Source of the DNA: JACCZR01 sp035296565
GTDB taxonomy: Bacteria; Actinomycetota; Thermoleophilia; Solirubrobacterales; Thermoleophilaceae
Length of the DNA: 64,000 nucleotides
Direction of reading: 5' to 3'
Assembly (NCBI GenBank): GCA_035296565.1
Contig: DATHAQ010000019.1
Coordinates: 24,178 to 88,177, forward strand
The position numbers were made by a program, and so were the translations under genes. The stretch's first letter is position 1, and every line of letters starts with the position of its first letter. The notes beneath the pieces were generated by a model that saw only the letters and a program-made list of their open reading frames with translations, was not told the DNA's origin and searched no databases. Below are positions 37,484-46,722 of the stretch, one piece after another.

Positions 37484-38886
37484 TGGCCGAGACCGTCGGC
37501 ATGCCGCGTCTGTCGGACTCGATGGAGGAGGGGACGGTCCTCAAGTGGCTCGTCGAGGAGGGCGGCGAGGTCAAGCGCGGCGAGCCGCTGGTGGAGATCG
37601 AGACCGACAAGGCCAACATGACCTACGAGGCCGACAGCGACGGCGTCCTCATCAAGGTGATCGCCAACGAGGGCGACACGCTGCCGGTGGGCGAGCCCAT
37701 CGCCGAGGTCGGCGAACAGGGCGAGGCGCCCTCCGGCGGGGGCGGCGAGCAGGACGAGGGGGGCGGGGAGGAGCAGGGCGGAGCAGCAGCAAGCGAGGCA
37801 GGCGCAGGCGAAGGTCCCGAGGGCGATGGGGCGGCGAGCGAGGCCGGCGCAGGCGAAGGTCCCGAGGGCGAGCAGCCGGACGAGGAGCCTGACGAGGGCG
37901 CCGAAGATGAAGCCGACCAGCCCCAAGGCGAGGAGGACGGCCCCGAGCAGGAACGCGAGCCCGCGAAGGCGCCCAGCGGCTCCGGCAACGGCGGCGAGCG
38001 CATCAAGGCCTCGCCGGTCGCCCGGCGCATGGCCGGAGAGCTGGGCGTGGAGCTGGCCCGCCTCGAGGGCTCGGGCCCCGGCGGGCGAATCGTGAAGGCC
38101 GACGTGGAGTCTGCGGCGGAGGATGGCGGCGGCGCGAAGACCGAAGAGAAGGAAGAGGAGGCGCCGGCGGCCAAGAAGGAGAGCTCGGGCGCCAAGGGCG
38201 AGGCGGAGGTGCAGGAGCTCACGCGTCTGCAGCAGACCGTTACCCGCCGCATGGCCGAGTCGAAGGCCACCGCGCCGGACTTCGCGCTCACGCTCGACGT
38301 GGACATGACCGAGGCGGTGAAGCTGCGCCAGCGCCTGAAGGAGGTCGCCGAGCCGGACCCGGCGCCGTCGTTCAACGACATGATCGTCAAGGCGGCCGCG
38401 ACCGCCCTGCGCGCGTACCCGAAGGTCAACGGCGCTTATCGCGACGGCCGCTTCGAACTGTACGAGAAGGTCAACGTGGGGATCGCCGTGGCGGCCGAGG
38501 GCACACTCGTGGTGCCGACCATCTTCGGCGCCGACACGCGCTCGCTGGGCGACATCGCCAACGCCGCCCGGGGACTGATCGAGAAGGTCCGCGAGGGCAA
38601 CGTCACGCCGCCCGAGGTGAGCGGCGGCACGTTCACCATCTCGAATCTCGGCATGTACGGGATCGAGCGCTTCACCGCGATCATCAACCCGCCGCAGGCG
38701 GCGCTGCTGACCGTCGGCTCGCTGGAGAAGAAGCCCGCGGTGGACGAGCGGGAGCGCGTCGTCGTGCGCGACCAGCTGACGCTCACGCTGGTTTGCGATC
38801 ACCGCATTCTCTACGGGGCCGACGGCGCGCAGTTCCTCGCGCGCGTGCGCGAGCTGCTCGAACAGCCCCTCTCGCTCGCCCTCTAG
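37483..38886 (+). CDS. pdhC: Dihydrolipoamide acyltransferase (E2)
   Basis: A 467-aa E2 with one lipoyl domain (residues 1-78, lipoyl Lys in EIETDKANMTYEA), a long acidic Glu/Gly/Ala linker (80-165) with an internal 15-residue repeat, a peripheral-subunit-binding domain (IKASPVARRMAGELGVELA then GSGPGGRIVKADV), a second linker and the catalytic domain from about 245. The active-site motif is DHRILYG instead of the usual DHRxxDG; the His is kept. Lipoylated by the LipB/LipA pair in this window. Confidence 0.92.
   Translation: MAETVGMPRLSDSMEEGTVLKWLVEEGGEVKRGEPLVEIETDKANMTYEADSDGVLIKVIANEGDTLPVGEPIAEVGEQGEAPSGGGGEQDEGGGEEQGGAAASEAGAGEGPEGDGAASEAGAGEGPEGEQPDEEPDEGAEDEADQPQGEEDGPEQEREPAKAPSGSGNGGERIKASPVARRMAGELGVELARLEGSGPGGRIVKADVESAAEDGGGAKTEEKEEEAPAAKKESSGAKGEAEVQELTRLQQTVTRRMAESKATAPDFALTLDVDMTEAVKLRQRLKEVAEPDPAPSFNDMIVKAAATALRAYPKVNGAYRDGRFELYEKVNVGIAVAAEGTLVVPTIFGADTRSLGDIANAARGLIEKVREGNVTPPEVSGGTFTISNLGMYGIERFTAIINPPQAALLTVGSLEKKPAVDERERVVVRDQLTLTLVCDHRILYGADGAQFLARVRELLEQPLSLAL
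37792..37871. repeat. 45-bp period direct repeat in the E2 linker
   Basis: A 35-bp unit beginning AGCGAGGC occurs at 37792-37826 and 37837-37871 with one mismatch. It encodes two copies of SEAGAGEGPEG in the flexible linker of the E2 protein. Confidence 0.85.
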
Positions 38887-38893
38887 GTCCGCC

Positions 38894-39322
38894 GTGTCCT
38901 CGTGCCGCCAGGAGGCGATAATCGAGCGGCCACCAGAGGACGTGTGGGCGCTCTTGGGTGACCCCCAGCGGCACCCCGAGTGGTGGCCGCGGGTGGTCGA
39001 GGTCCGCGGCCAGCGCTTCGAGCGGGGTGACAGCTATGCGCAGGTCACCAAGGTGCCGCTGGGGCGCCAGGAGACCACCTTCATCGTCGACGAGCGCGAC
39101 GAGCTCGGAGCGATCAGGATGCGCTGCGTGGAGACGGGCATGTACGCCGACTGGCGGCTCACCGAGGCGCAGGCGAGCACCTTCCTCGACGTGGAGATGG
39201 GAATGGACCCGCAGGGGATCGGCAACCGGCTGTTCGACGCCGCCGCCGGCCGGCTGTACTTCCGCCGCTGGCTGCAGCAGTCCATCGAAGGCCTGAGGGC
39301 GGCCGCGGAGCGGCCCGAGTGA
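38894..39322 (+). CDS. SRPBCC (START/polyketide cyclase-like) family protein
   Basis: A 142-aa helix-grip protein: EAIIERPPEDVWALLGDPQR then HPEWWPRVVEVRG, the usual SRPBCC opening, and a C-terminal helix NRLFDAAAGRLYFRRWLQQSIEGL. Binds a hydrophobic ligand in the family; ligand unknown. GTG start 8 nt after pdhC; its end overlaps the LOG gene by 4 nt. Confidence 0.8.
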   Translation: MSSCRQEAIIERPPEDVWALLGDPQRHPEWWPRVVEVRGQRFERGDSYAQVTKVPLGRQETTFIVDERDELGAIRMRCVETGMYADWRLTEAQASTFLDVEMGMDPQGIGNRLFDAAAGRLYFRRWLQQSIEGLRAAAERPE

Positions 39323-40005
39323 CCGACCGCCACCCGGCCACCTTCGACGAGGAGATCCTGCGCTCGCAGGAGTCGGGCGTCGTCCAGACGCAGTCCGAGC
39401 AGGAGCGCCTGTCGAGGGTCCGCCACGAGCTGGAGATGGGCTTCGGGGCCCTGGAGGACATCGCCCCGGCGATCTCGGTCTTCGGCTCGGCCCGCACACC
39501 CGAGGGGCACCCGGAATACGAGGCCTCGCGCGAGGTGGCCCGCCGGCTGGGACAACGCGGCTACTCGATCATCACCGGCGGCGGGCCCGGCGACATGGAG
39601 GCCGCCAACCGCGGCGCACGCGAGGCCGGCACCCACTCGGTGGGGCTCAACATCGAGCTTCCCTTCGAGCAGAACGCGAACCCCTACCTCGACATCTCGC
39701 TGGAGTTCCACTACTTCTTCACGCGCAAGGTCATGTTCGTCCGCTACGCGAGTGGCTTCGTGATCTTTCCGGGCGGCTTCGGCACCCTCGACGAGGCCTT
39801 CGAGGCCCTGACGCTGGAGCAGACCGACAAGGTCTTCGACTTCCCGGTCGTGCTCGTGGGCACCGAGTTCTGGAGCGGCCTATTGGCCTGGATCCGGGAT
39901 CAGCTGCTCGGCAGCGGCAAGATCAGCCCAGGCGACATCGACCTGCTGCACGTCACCGACGACCTCGACGAGGTCGTCGCGCTGGTCACCTCAGCCCAGA
40001 ACTAG
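39319..40005 (+). CDS. LOG-family nucleoside 5'-monophosphate phosphoribohydrolase-like protein
   Basis: A 228-aa Rossmann protein with SVFGSARTPEGHPEYE, ITGGGPGDMEAANRGA and the signature FPGGFGTLDEAFEALTLEQT. LOG proteins release a base from nucleoside monophosphates, some making cytokinins. Start overlaps the SRPBCC stop (GTGA). Convergent with the LLM oxidoreductase, overlapping by 15 nt. Confidence 0.9.
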   Translation: MTDRHPATFDEEILRSQESGVVQTQSEQERLSRVRHELEMGFGALEDIAPAISVFGSARTPEGHPEYEASREVARRLGQRGYSIITGGGPGDMEAANRGAREAGTHSVGLNIELPFEQNANPYLDISLEFHYFFTRKVMFVRYASGFVIFPGGFGTLDEAFEALTLEQTDKVFDFPVVLVGTEFWSGLLAWIRDQLLGSGKISPGDIDLLHVTDDLDEVVALVTSAQN

Positions 40006-41022
40006 CTCCGCCGCTCGGCGCACCTCGTTCACGCCGCCGCTCACCAGCAGCGTCGTGGCGATCGACTCCCGCCACTCCTCGAGCTCGCCTCGGATCTTGT
40101 CCTCGGGTCCGATCAGCGCCAGCTCCTCCACCAGCCGGGTGGGCACCGCGGCCGCCGCCTCCTCCTTCTTGCCCTCGAGGTAGAGGTCCTGGATCTTCGT
40201 GGCCTCGTGCTCGTAGCCCATGCGACGCGGCACGTCGTTGTGGAAGTTCGCCTTGCGCGCTCCCATGCCCCCGAAGTAGAGGGCGTACATCGGCCGCAGC
40301 ATGTCCGCGGCAGCCTCGACGTCGTCGTGCACGATCAGCGGCACGGTGGCCGCCACCTCGAACGAGCCGAAGTCGTGGACGGCGCCCTCGCGGGCGAAGC
40401 CCTCGGCCAAGGCGTCGCGGTAGAAGCCCTGGTGGCGAGGAGCGAAGAACAGGGCCAGCCAGCCGTCGCAGAGCTCGCCGGCCAGGGCCACGTTCTTCGG
40501 CCCCTCGGCGCCGAGGAAGATCGGGATGCGCTCGCGGACCGGGTGGAGCGTCGACTTGAGCGGCTTGCCGAGCCCGGTGCCGTCGGGATAGGGCAGCGGG
40601 TAGTGCGGGCCCTCGGCGATGACCGGTCCGCCCCGGGCGCAGATGTCGCGCACGATCCCGATGTACTCACGCGTGCGCGCGAGGGGCTTGGCGAACGGCT
40701 GGCCGTACCAGCCCTCCACCACCTGGGGCCCCGACACGCCGAGCCCGAGCACGAACCGCCCCCCGGAGAGGTGGTCCATAGTCATCGCCGCCATCGCGGT
40801 CGCCGCGGGCGTCCGCGCCGACATCTGAGTGATCGCGGTGCCGAGCTTGACCCTGGTGGTGACCGACCCCCACCAGGCCAGCGGCGTGAGGACGTCGGAG
40901 CCGTAGGCCTCGGCCGTCCAGATCGAGTCGAAGCCGAGCTTCTCGGCTTCGGCTATCGCCTCCTCGACGCCAGCGGGCGGGGCCGCCCCCCAGTAGCCGG
41001 TGTTCAGACCGAGGTTCAGCAC
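39991..41022 (-). CDS. LLM-class (F420-type) oxidoreductase
   Basis: A 343-aa luciferase-like barrel protein: LNLGLNTGYWG, AEKLGFDSIWTAEAYGSD, TRVKLGTAITQMSARTPAATAM and FVLGLGVSGPQVVEGWYG. This pattern is typical of F420-dependent members in actinobacteria; cofactor assignment is inference. GTG at 41022 overlaps the GST stop by 7 nt, so the longer frame upstream is a shadow. Confidence 0.88.
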   Translation of the reverse strand: MLNLGLNTGYWGAAPPAGVEEAIAEAEKLGFDSIWTAEAYGSDVLTPLAWWGSVTTRVKLGTAITQMSARTPAATAMAAMTMDHLSGGRFVLGLGVSGPQVVEGWYGQPFAKPLARTREYIGIVRDICARGGPVIAEGPHYPLPYPDGTGLGKPLKSTLHPVRERIPIFLGAEGPKNVALAGELCDGWLALFFAPRHQGFYRDALAEGFAREGAVHDFGSFEVAATVPLIVHDDVEAAADMLRPMYALYFGGMGARKANFHNDVPRRMGYEHEATKIQDLYLEGKKEEAAAAVPTRLVEELALIGPEDKIRGELEEWRESIATTLLVSGGVNEVRRAAELVLG

Positions 41023-41600
41023 TGCGGCAACGATCCCATGCGGGCGATCCAGTCCGCCAGCCGCGGCCGGCCCTCGACGGTCTGGTTCTCGTCGAGGATG
41101 CGGTGAAACAGCTCGTCGTCGGCCGGCTCGCGGCCGGCGGCGTACTTGAGGAACGGGTAGGCGACCAAGTCCGCGGCGGTGAGCTCGCGGGCCACCAGAA
41201 AATCGCGCTCGGCGAGCAGGCGCTCGAAGAGATCGAGCCAACCGGCCATGCGCTCAGACAGGCGGGAGACCAGGTCGCCATCGGAGCTGGCCTCGATCGC
41301 GTTGGGCGGCACCTTCCAGACCTCGTCGAACCACTCCACGAACAGGTCCACCTCGGGCGGCCCGAACAGCGGGTCCTGCGGGTGACGCTCGTCGAGGTGG
41401 CGCATGATCGCCACGGAGTCCGCCACCACGGTGCCGTCGTCGTCCACGAGCACGGGCACCAGCGGCTGGCCGCTGACCTCCTCCACCGCCGTGCGGTCGG
41501 CGTAGTCGATCCACACCGGCTCGGCGCTGAGGCCCTTGTGCGCGAGAGCGAGGGCGGCTCGCTCCACGTTGGTGGAGTACTCGGCGCGGTAGAGCTGCAC
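41016..41600 (-). CDS. Glutathione S-transferase-fold protein
   Basis: A 194-aa protein with an N-terminal thioredoxin fold (MQLYRAEYSTNVERAALALAHKG; cis-Pro in QPLVPVLVDDDG; ESVAI-type ADSVAIMRHLDERHP) and an all-helical C-terminal domain (RDFLVARELTAADLVAYPFL). Actinobacteria often lack glutathione, so the thiol partner is uncertain. Coupled to the LLM gene; starts next to the enolase-superfamily stop. Confidence 0.85.
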   Translation of the reverse strand: MQLYRAEYSTNVERAALALAHKGLSAEPVWIDYADRTAVEEVSGQPLVPVLVDDDGTVVADSVAIMRHLDERHPQDPLFGPPEVDLFVEWFDEVWKVPPNAIEASSDGDLVSRLSERMAGWLDLFERLLAERDFLVARELTAADLVAYPFLKYAAGREPADDELFHRILDENQTVEGRPRLADWIARMGSLPQC

Positions 41601-42653
41601 TCAGGTGCGCCAGCGAAAGCCGAGCGGCTCGGCGGCGGGCTGAAGGGGCGTGGTAGGCAAGCCGTCAGGCGTGTCGGGGTGGTTGTAACCGCCCGGCGCC
41701 ACGTCATTGGGGGTGTCGGGGTGGAACAGCGAGGCCAGGTACTGGATGTGCCCGCGGCCCACCCCCAGCTCCGTCTGGCCGCCGCCGTAGGCGCCGATGC
41801 CCTCCGCTTCGCAGAAGTCGTAGGCGGCGAACAACCGCGAGAGCGGGCCGAAGCGCGAGGGCTTGATGTTCACCATCCTTGGCCTGAACGGGCGCGCCTC
41901 GATGTCCTCCACCGAGTGGATCGGCGCGTCCCACGTGATCCGGTCCCGGTGCGGCTTCAGCACCGGCTCGGTCTCCTCGGTCAGGTCAGGGTCCTCGAGC
42001 CAGGCGTCGGGAAAGCCCTCGGCCACCATGCGATACAGCTCGGGGTCGGTCTCCACGTCGACAGGGGTGCCGCGGTAGAAGCCCTTGAGATCGGCGGAGT
42101 CGACCCGCCCGGTGGCCGCGAGCTCGTCGATCAGCTCCTGGGTCCACTCGTTGGTGGGGTCGAGCTTGAGACGAGTGGTCGGGTACTTGTCGAGCAGGCG
42201 CAGCGCCTTGCCGGGATCGCCTGGCGGGTCGAGCCGCATCGAGACCACGAAGGTGACCGGCCGCGGCTCGCGTCCGACCACGGCTGCCAGCGACCTCCCG
42301 GCCTGGCGCAGGGCGAGGTCCAGCGCCGCCGACTCGAACGCCCAGCGGCGGTAGTCGTGGAAGGCGGGATTGCTGGGCTCGCTGGGAAACAGCTCGAGTT
42401 CGTCCAGGTGCTCCGAGAAGGAGTCGACGGTCCACGAGCCCTCGAGCGGCATGTCTGCCTTCTCGTCGCGGAAGGCGATGTGGTCCAGGCCGGCGTAGGT
42501 CACGTCCTCGCCGATGCCTTCCCCGCCTGAGCCCTGCAGCTTGACCAGGGTGGTGAGCCGGGTGAACTCGGGGCCGAGGGCCAGCTCGAGCCCCTCCAGC
42601 TCGTAGCTCTCGATCTCCAGGGGCAGCTCGGCGATCGTGTCGTAGAGAGCCAC
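41601..42653 (-). CDS. Enolase-superfamily (mandelate racemase/MLE-like) protein
   Basis: A 350-aa protein with a capping domain (residues 1-120) and a barrel: Lys in RLKLDPTNEW, metal-type acids in DSADLKGFYRG, WLEDPDL and TWDAPIHS, then Lys in VNIKPSRFG and GGQTELGVGRGH. This looks like a muconate-cycloisomerase/OSB-synthase subgroup arrangement; the reaction is not predictable. Same strand as GST and the LLM oxidoreductase with adjoining ends, suggesting one pathway. Confidence 0.75.
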   Translation of the reverse strand: MALYDTIAELPLEIESYELEGLELALGPEFTRLTTLVKLQGSGGEGIGEDVTYAGLDHIAFRDEKADMPLEGSWTVDSFSEHLDELELFPSEPSNPAFHDYRRWAFESAALDLALRQAGRSLAAVVGREPRPVTFVVSMRLDPPGDPGKALRLLDKYPTTRLKLDPTNEWTQELIDELAATGRVDSADLKGFYRGTPVDVETDPELYRMVAEGFPDAWLEDPDLTEETEPVLKPHRDRITWDAPIHSVEDIEARPFRPRMVNIKPSRFGPLSRLFAAYDFCEAEGIGAYGGGQTELGVGRGHIQYLASLFHPDTPNDVAPGGYNHPDTPDGLPTTPLQPAAEPLGFRWRT

Positions 42654-42663
42654 AGCGGCGAGC

Positions 42664-43479
42664 CTATTCGGCGAGGGCGCCCGCGAGCTTCTCGGCGCGC
42701 CGCTGCTGCCACACGGTGAACACCATGATCGCCACGGTGAACAGGAAGATCATGGCAGCGAGGACGTTCACCTGGGGCGGAACGCCACGCTGGGAGGCGC
42801 CGAAGATCCACAGCGGGTAGGTGACAGTGGAGCCGCTGTTGAAGCTCGTGATCACGTAGTCGTCGATCGAGAGCGCGAAGGCCAGCAGACCGCCGGCCAG
42901 CACGCCGGGCATGATCAGCGGCAGAGTCACGCGCAGGAAGGTCTGGGGCCCGGTGGCGCCCAGATCCTGCGCGGCCTCCTCCAGCGAGCGGTCGAATCCG
43001 ATCAGCCGCGAGCGGACGGTCACCACCACGAACGAGACGCAGAACATCACGTGAGCGATCACGATGGTCACGAAGCCCGTCGCCGCGCTGAAGGACAGAA
43101 ACACCGACAGCAGCGCCGCGCCGAGCACCACCTCCGGCGTGGCCAGCGGCAGGAAGATGAAGAAGTTGACCGGCGGGCGGCCGCGGAACTCGTAGCGCAC
43201 GAGGGCGAGCGCCATGAGGGTCCCCAGGATGGTCGAGATCACCGTGGCGACCACCGCGACCTCGAGGCTGGTCACGAAGGCGTCGGTGAGGTCGCTGACC
43301 TCGAACGCGTTGGCCCAGTTGTCGAGCGTGAAGCTCTTCCACTCGAAGTTGAAGCGCCCGGCCGGGTCGTTGAACGAGAACAGCAGGATGATTGCGATCG
43401 GCGCCAGCAGGTAGCCCAGTGCGAGCACCGCGTAGGCGCTCAGCGAGTGGTGCAGGAGGCGGCGCCCGGTGGCGACCAT
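42664..43479 (-). CDS. potC: Polyamine-type ABC transporter permease (PotC-like)
   Basis: A 271-aa permease with six hydrophobic segments and the EAA loop EEAAQDLGATGPQTFLRVTLP ahead of IMPGVLAGGLLAFALSIDDYV. Starts with LGYLLAPIAIILLFSFND. ATG overlaps the potB stop (ATGA). Pairs with PotB, PotA and PotD; polyamine specificity is by family resemblance. Confidence 0.9.
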   Translation of the reverse strand: MVATGRRLLHHSLSAYAVLALGYLLAPIAIILLFSFNDPAGRFNFEWKSFTLDNWANAFEVSDLTDAFVTSLEVAVVATVISTILGTLMALALVRYEFRGRPPVNFFIFLPLATPEVVLGAALLSVFLSFSAATGFVTIVIAHVMFCVSFVVVTVRSRLIGFDRSLEEAAQDLGATGPQTFLRVTLPLIMPGVLAGGLLAFALSIDDYVITSFNSGSTVTYPLWIFGASQRGVPPQVNVLAAMIFLFTVAIMVFTVWQQRRAEKLAGALAE

Positions 43480-44357
43480 CAGTGGCGCGCCTGCCGCTCG
43501 ACCCCGGTGAGCGCCTCGGTGCCCACCATCCGCGCGTAGGCGGCCACCATCACGAGGATGACCGCCATGAGGATGAAGGACAGGGCCGCGGCCGTCGGGT
43601 AGTCGCTCACCTCGAGGAAGCGGCTCTGGATGACGTTGCCGATCATGAACTGCCGGGGCGTGCCGAGCAGCTCGGCGTTGATGAAGTCGCCGGCGGCGGG
43701 GATGAAGGTGAGCAGCACGCCAGCCACGAGGCCGGGCATCGACATCGGCACGACCACGCGCGCGACCACGTCGCGGCGACGCCCATAGAGGTCGCTCCCG
43801 GCCTCCAGCACCCGCCTGTCGATCTGCTCCAGGCTGGCGTAGATCGGCAGAACCATGAAGGGCAGGAAGTTGTAGGTGATGCCGGCGACCACGGCGGAGG
43901 TGGTCGCGAGTAATCGCCCGTCGTCGCCCAGGATCCCCACGGTCTTCAGCGAGTCGACGATCAGGCCGTCGTCGGCCAGGATCGTCTGCCACGACAGCGT
44001 GCGCACCAGGTAGGTGATGAAGAAGGGCAGAATCACCAGCAGGAGCAGCGCGTTGCGCCACCTGCCCCCGCGGAAGGCGATGAAGTAGGCCAGCGGGAAC
44101 CCCACCACCAGCGCGATCACCGTGGCGATCCCGGCGTACAGGAACGAACGCAGCAGCTGGTCGCTGTACTGCGAGATCGAGTCGGGGAAGACCCAGAGGT
44201 TGAAGGTCCGCTCGAAGCCGGTCTCGAGGTCCCCCACCTGCAGCGCCACGTCCAGCATGTAGCCCAGCGGGATGAGGAAGAAGATGATCAGCCACAGCAG
44301 CCCCGGGGCCAGCAGGGCGTAGGGCAGCAGCCCACGCCGGTCCCGGAGCCGTCGCAC
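43479..44357 (-). CDS. potB: Polyamine-type ABC transporter permease (PotB-like)
   Basis: A 292-aa permease: LLAPGLLWLIIFFLIPLGYML at the N-terminus, LVRTLSWQTILADDG (a PotB hallmark), and the EAA-type loop EAGSDLYGRRRDVVARVVVP. GTG start 4 nt after the potD stop; overlaps potC by 1-4 nt. Confidence 0.9.
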   Translation of the reverse strand: MRRLRDRRGLLPYALLAPGLLWLIIFFLIPLGYMLDVALQVGDLETGFERTFNLWVFPDSISQYSDQLLRSFLYAGIATVIALVVGFPLAYFIAFRGGRWRNALLLLVILPFFITYLVRTLSWQTILADDGLIVDSLKTVGILGDDGRLLATTSAVVAGITYNFLPFMVLPIYASLEQIDRRVLEAGSDLYGRRRDVVARVVVPMSMPGLVAGVLLTFIPAAGDFINAELLGTPRQFMIGNVIQSRFLEVSDYPTAAALSFILMAVILVMVAAYARMVGTEALTGVERQARH

Positions 44358-44361
44358 TGCG

Positions 44362-45561
44362 CTACGCGCCGATCGCGCGCTGGAAAGCCGACTCGATCTC
44401 GCGTTCCTGCGCGCGCGGGAAGGTCTTGAGGCTGTGCTTGGTGGACAGGTCCGGGAAGATCAGCCGGTTCTCCGCGGTCTCCGGGTCGTCGCGCCTGATC
44501 ACTTCGGCCACTCCCTTGACCGGCGGCACGTAGTTGACGTAGGCGGTGACCTTCGCCTGCACCTCGGGGTCGTAGTAGAAGTCCATGACCCTCTGCGAGG
44601 TGAATGCGTGCTTGGCACCCACCGGCACCTGCATGGAGTCGGTGAACACCATGAACCCCGTCTCCGGCTGCGCGTAGCGGACGTTCTCGTTGTCGCTCTG
44701 GAGCTGGATCGTGTCGCCCGACCAGCCGAGGCAGGCCACGGTGTCGCCCTTGAGCAGGTCCTTCGTGTACTCGTTGCCGGTGAAGCGTCGAATCTGGCCG
44801 TCCTTCGAGAGCTGTTCGATGCGGTCGATGGTCGTCAGGCACTGCTGCTTGGTCGCCCTCTCGGGGTTCTTGCCCTCGGCCAGCAGCATCGCGCCCACGG
44901 TGTCGCGCATCTCGGAGAGCATCGTGACCTTGCCCTTGAACTTCGGGTCCAGGAGGTCCTGGTAGTTCTTGAGGTCGCCCTTGACCAGGTCGCGCCGGTA
45001 GAGCACGACCACCTGGCCCGACTGCCAGGGCACCGAGAACTCGCGCTTGGGATCGAAGTCCGGTGAAGCGACCGACGGCTCGATGTTCTTCGTCACGTTC
45101 GGCATCTCGGACTTGTCGAGCTTCTGCACGAGGCCGAGCTGCTTCATCCGGTTGCACATCCAATCGGTGACCACGTGCAGGTCGCGGCCCCCGGAGCTCC
45201 CGCGGTCGTACTGCGGGCGGACCTTGCCGAAGAACTCGTTGTTGTCGTTGATCTCCTCGGTGTACTTGATCGTGGTCCCGTACCTCTTCTTGAACTCCTC
45301 GAGCGTCGGGCGCTCCTTTGTCTCCTCGTCGACGTCGATGTAGAGCGGCCAGTTGGACCAGGCCAGCGTCCTGGAGATCCGACCTTTGGGGATGGCCTTG
45401 ACCTCCTCGCCCTGGTTCTTCTTGTCCACCCCGCCGCCGCAGGCCGCCAGGTAGGCAAGCGAGCTCAGCGTGAGGGCGCCGTAGCCGCCCCGCTGCAGCA
45501 GGCGCCTCCGCGTGAGGTGCTCTCCGACCAGCTGACCGAAGCTCTCGTCGAAGTCGCTCAC
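44362..45561 (-). CDS. potD: Extracellular polyamine-type binding lipoprotein (PotD-like)
   Basis: A 399-aa substrate-binding protein. Its N-terminus has twin Arg (LTRRRLLQRGGYGALTLSSL) ending at a lipobox LAAC, pointing to Tat export and lipidation. The mature part holds TLAWSNWPLYIDVDE, YTEEINDNNEFFGKV and VACLGWSGD, typical of PotD/PotF. GTG overlaps the potA stop (GTGA). Confidence 0.9.
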   Translation of the reverse strand: MSDFDESFGQLVGEHLTRRRLLQRGGYGALTLSSLAYLAACGGGVDKKNQGEEVKAIPKGRISRTLAWSNWPLYIDVDEETKERPTLEEFKKRYGTTIKYTEEINDNNEFFGKVRPQYDRGSSGGRDLHVVTDWMCNRMKQLGLVQKLDKSEMPNVTKNIEPSVASPDFDPKREFSVPWQSGQVVVLYRRDLVKGDLKNYQDLLDPKFKGKVTMLSEMRDTVGAMLLAEGKNPERATKQQCLTTIDRIEQLSKDGQIRRFTGNEYTKDLLKGDTVACLGWSGDTIQLQSDNENVRYAQPETGFMVFTDSMQVPVGAKHAFTSQRVMDFYYDPEVQAKVTAYVNYVPPVKGVAEVIRRDDPETAENRLIFPDLSTKHSLKTFPRAQEREIESAFQRAIGA

Positions 45562-46664
45562 GCTTCGCTGTCCCCTGCTCTGGGGGCTTTGACGACGTGC
45601 ATGTGGGCCGTGTCCCACGCCAGGCGCACCGAGGCACCGCCGCCCGGCAGGCGCTGGCGCTCGGCCTCGTCGGCGTTGGGGACCAGCACGGTCATCGCCG
45701 TGCCGTCGGTCAGGCGCACCACGAGCTGGGTGGCCGTGCCGAGGTAGAGGGAGCTCTCGACCGTGCCGTCCACGGCGGGGCGACCGCCGTTCCCTTCGGC
45801 CGCGGCCACCTCCAGCTTCTCGGGACGGACAACCGCGTGGCAGCGCTCGCCGGGCTCGACCCCGTCGGCGCCGGTCTTCACCGTCACGCCGGCGTCCAGC
45901 CGCAGCTCACCGGCGGACACCTTGGTGGCCGGCATCAGGTTGGAGACCCCGATGAAGCCGGCGACGAACTCGGTGCTGGGGTGCTCGTAGACCGCCTCGG
46001 GCTCGTCCACCTGCTCGACCACACCATCGTTCATGACCGCGATGCGGTCGGACATCGTGAGCGCCTCTTCCTGATCGTGAGTCACGTATATGAACGTGAG
46101 CCCCACTTCGCGCTGGATGCTCTTCAGCTCGACCTGGAGCTGCTTGCGCAGCTTGAGGTCCAATGCGCCGAGCGGCTCGTCGAGCAGGAGCACAGCCGGG
46201 CGGTTGACCAGGGCGCGGGCGAGCGCCACGCGCTGCTGCTGGCCACCCGAGAGCTGGCGCGGCTTGCGGTCGGCCTGGCCGGCCAGGCCGACGCGATCGA
46301 GCTCGGCGTCGACCCGCGCAGAGATGTCGCCGCGCGGCACGCCCTTGCGGCGCAGGCCGAAAGCGACGTTGTCCTTCACGCTGAGGTGCGGGAAGAGTGC
46401 ATAGCTCTGGAAGACGGTGTTGGTCGGGCGCTTGAAGGGAGGCAGCCCGGTGACGTCCTCGCCCTCGAGCAGCACGCGGCCCTCGCTGGGCTCCTCGAAG
46501 CCGGCGACCATGCGCAGCGTCGTGGTCTTCCCGCAGCCGCTCGGGCCGAGCAGCGTGAAGAACTCGCCGCGGTCCACGGTGACGTCCAGCGCTCGCACGG
46601 CCGTGAAGTCGCCGAAACGCTTGCTCACGCCTTGGAGGCGGACGCTGGGATCTCCCTCAGGCAC
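45558..46664 (-). CDS. potA: Polyamine-type ABC transporter ATP-binding protein (PotA-like)
   Basis: A 368-aa ATPase: Walker A LLGPSGCGKTTTLRM, Q-loop VFQSYALFPHLSV, signature QLSGGQQQRVALARAL, Walker B VLLLDEPLGALD and H-loop YVTHDQEEA, then a TOBE domain (VVRPEKLEV). GTG at 46664 gives PEGDPSVRLQGVSKRFG; longer frames read into the divergent promoter region and lack a start codon near it. Confidence 0.92.
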   Translation of the reverse strand: MPEGDPSVRLQGVSKRFGDFTAVRALDVTVDRGEFFTLLGPSGCGKTTTLRMVAGFEEPSEGRVLLEGEDVTGLPPFKRPTNTVFQSYALFPHLSVKDNVAFGLRRKGVPRGDISARVDAELDRVGLAGQADRKPRQLSGGQQQRVALARALVNRPAVLLLDEPLGALDLKLRKQLQVELKSIQREVGLTFIYVTHDQEEALTMSDRIAVMNDGVVEQVDEPEAVYEHPSTEFVAGFIGVSNLMPATKVSAGELRLDAGVTVKTGADGVEPGERCHAVVRPEKLEVAAAEGNGGRPAVDGTVESSLYLGTATQLVVRLTDGTAMTVLVPNADEAERQRLPGGGASVRLAWDTAHMHVVKAPRAGDSEA

Positions 46665-46680
46665 CTCAGCGACGATGTGT

Positions 46681-46722
46681 ACAACACTCCGACCCGTTAC
46701 CCGGTACGGCGTTGGGTGTTGT
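46681..46722. promoter_or_regulatory. Inverted ACAACAC/GTGTTGT pair between potA and the aminotransferase
   Basis: ACAACAC at 46681-46687 and GTGTTGT at 46716-46722 are exact inverted copies in the divergent promoter region. The first lies within GTGTACAACAC and the second within GTTGG-GTGTTGT-CCAAC, each itself near-palindromic. Candidate operator for a shared regulator. Confidence 0.45.
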
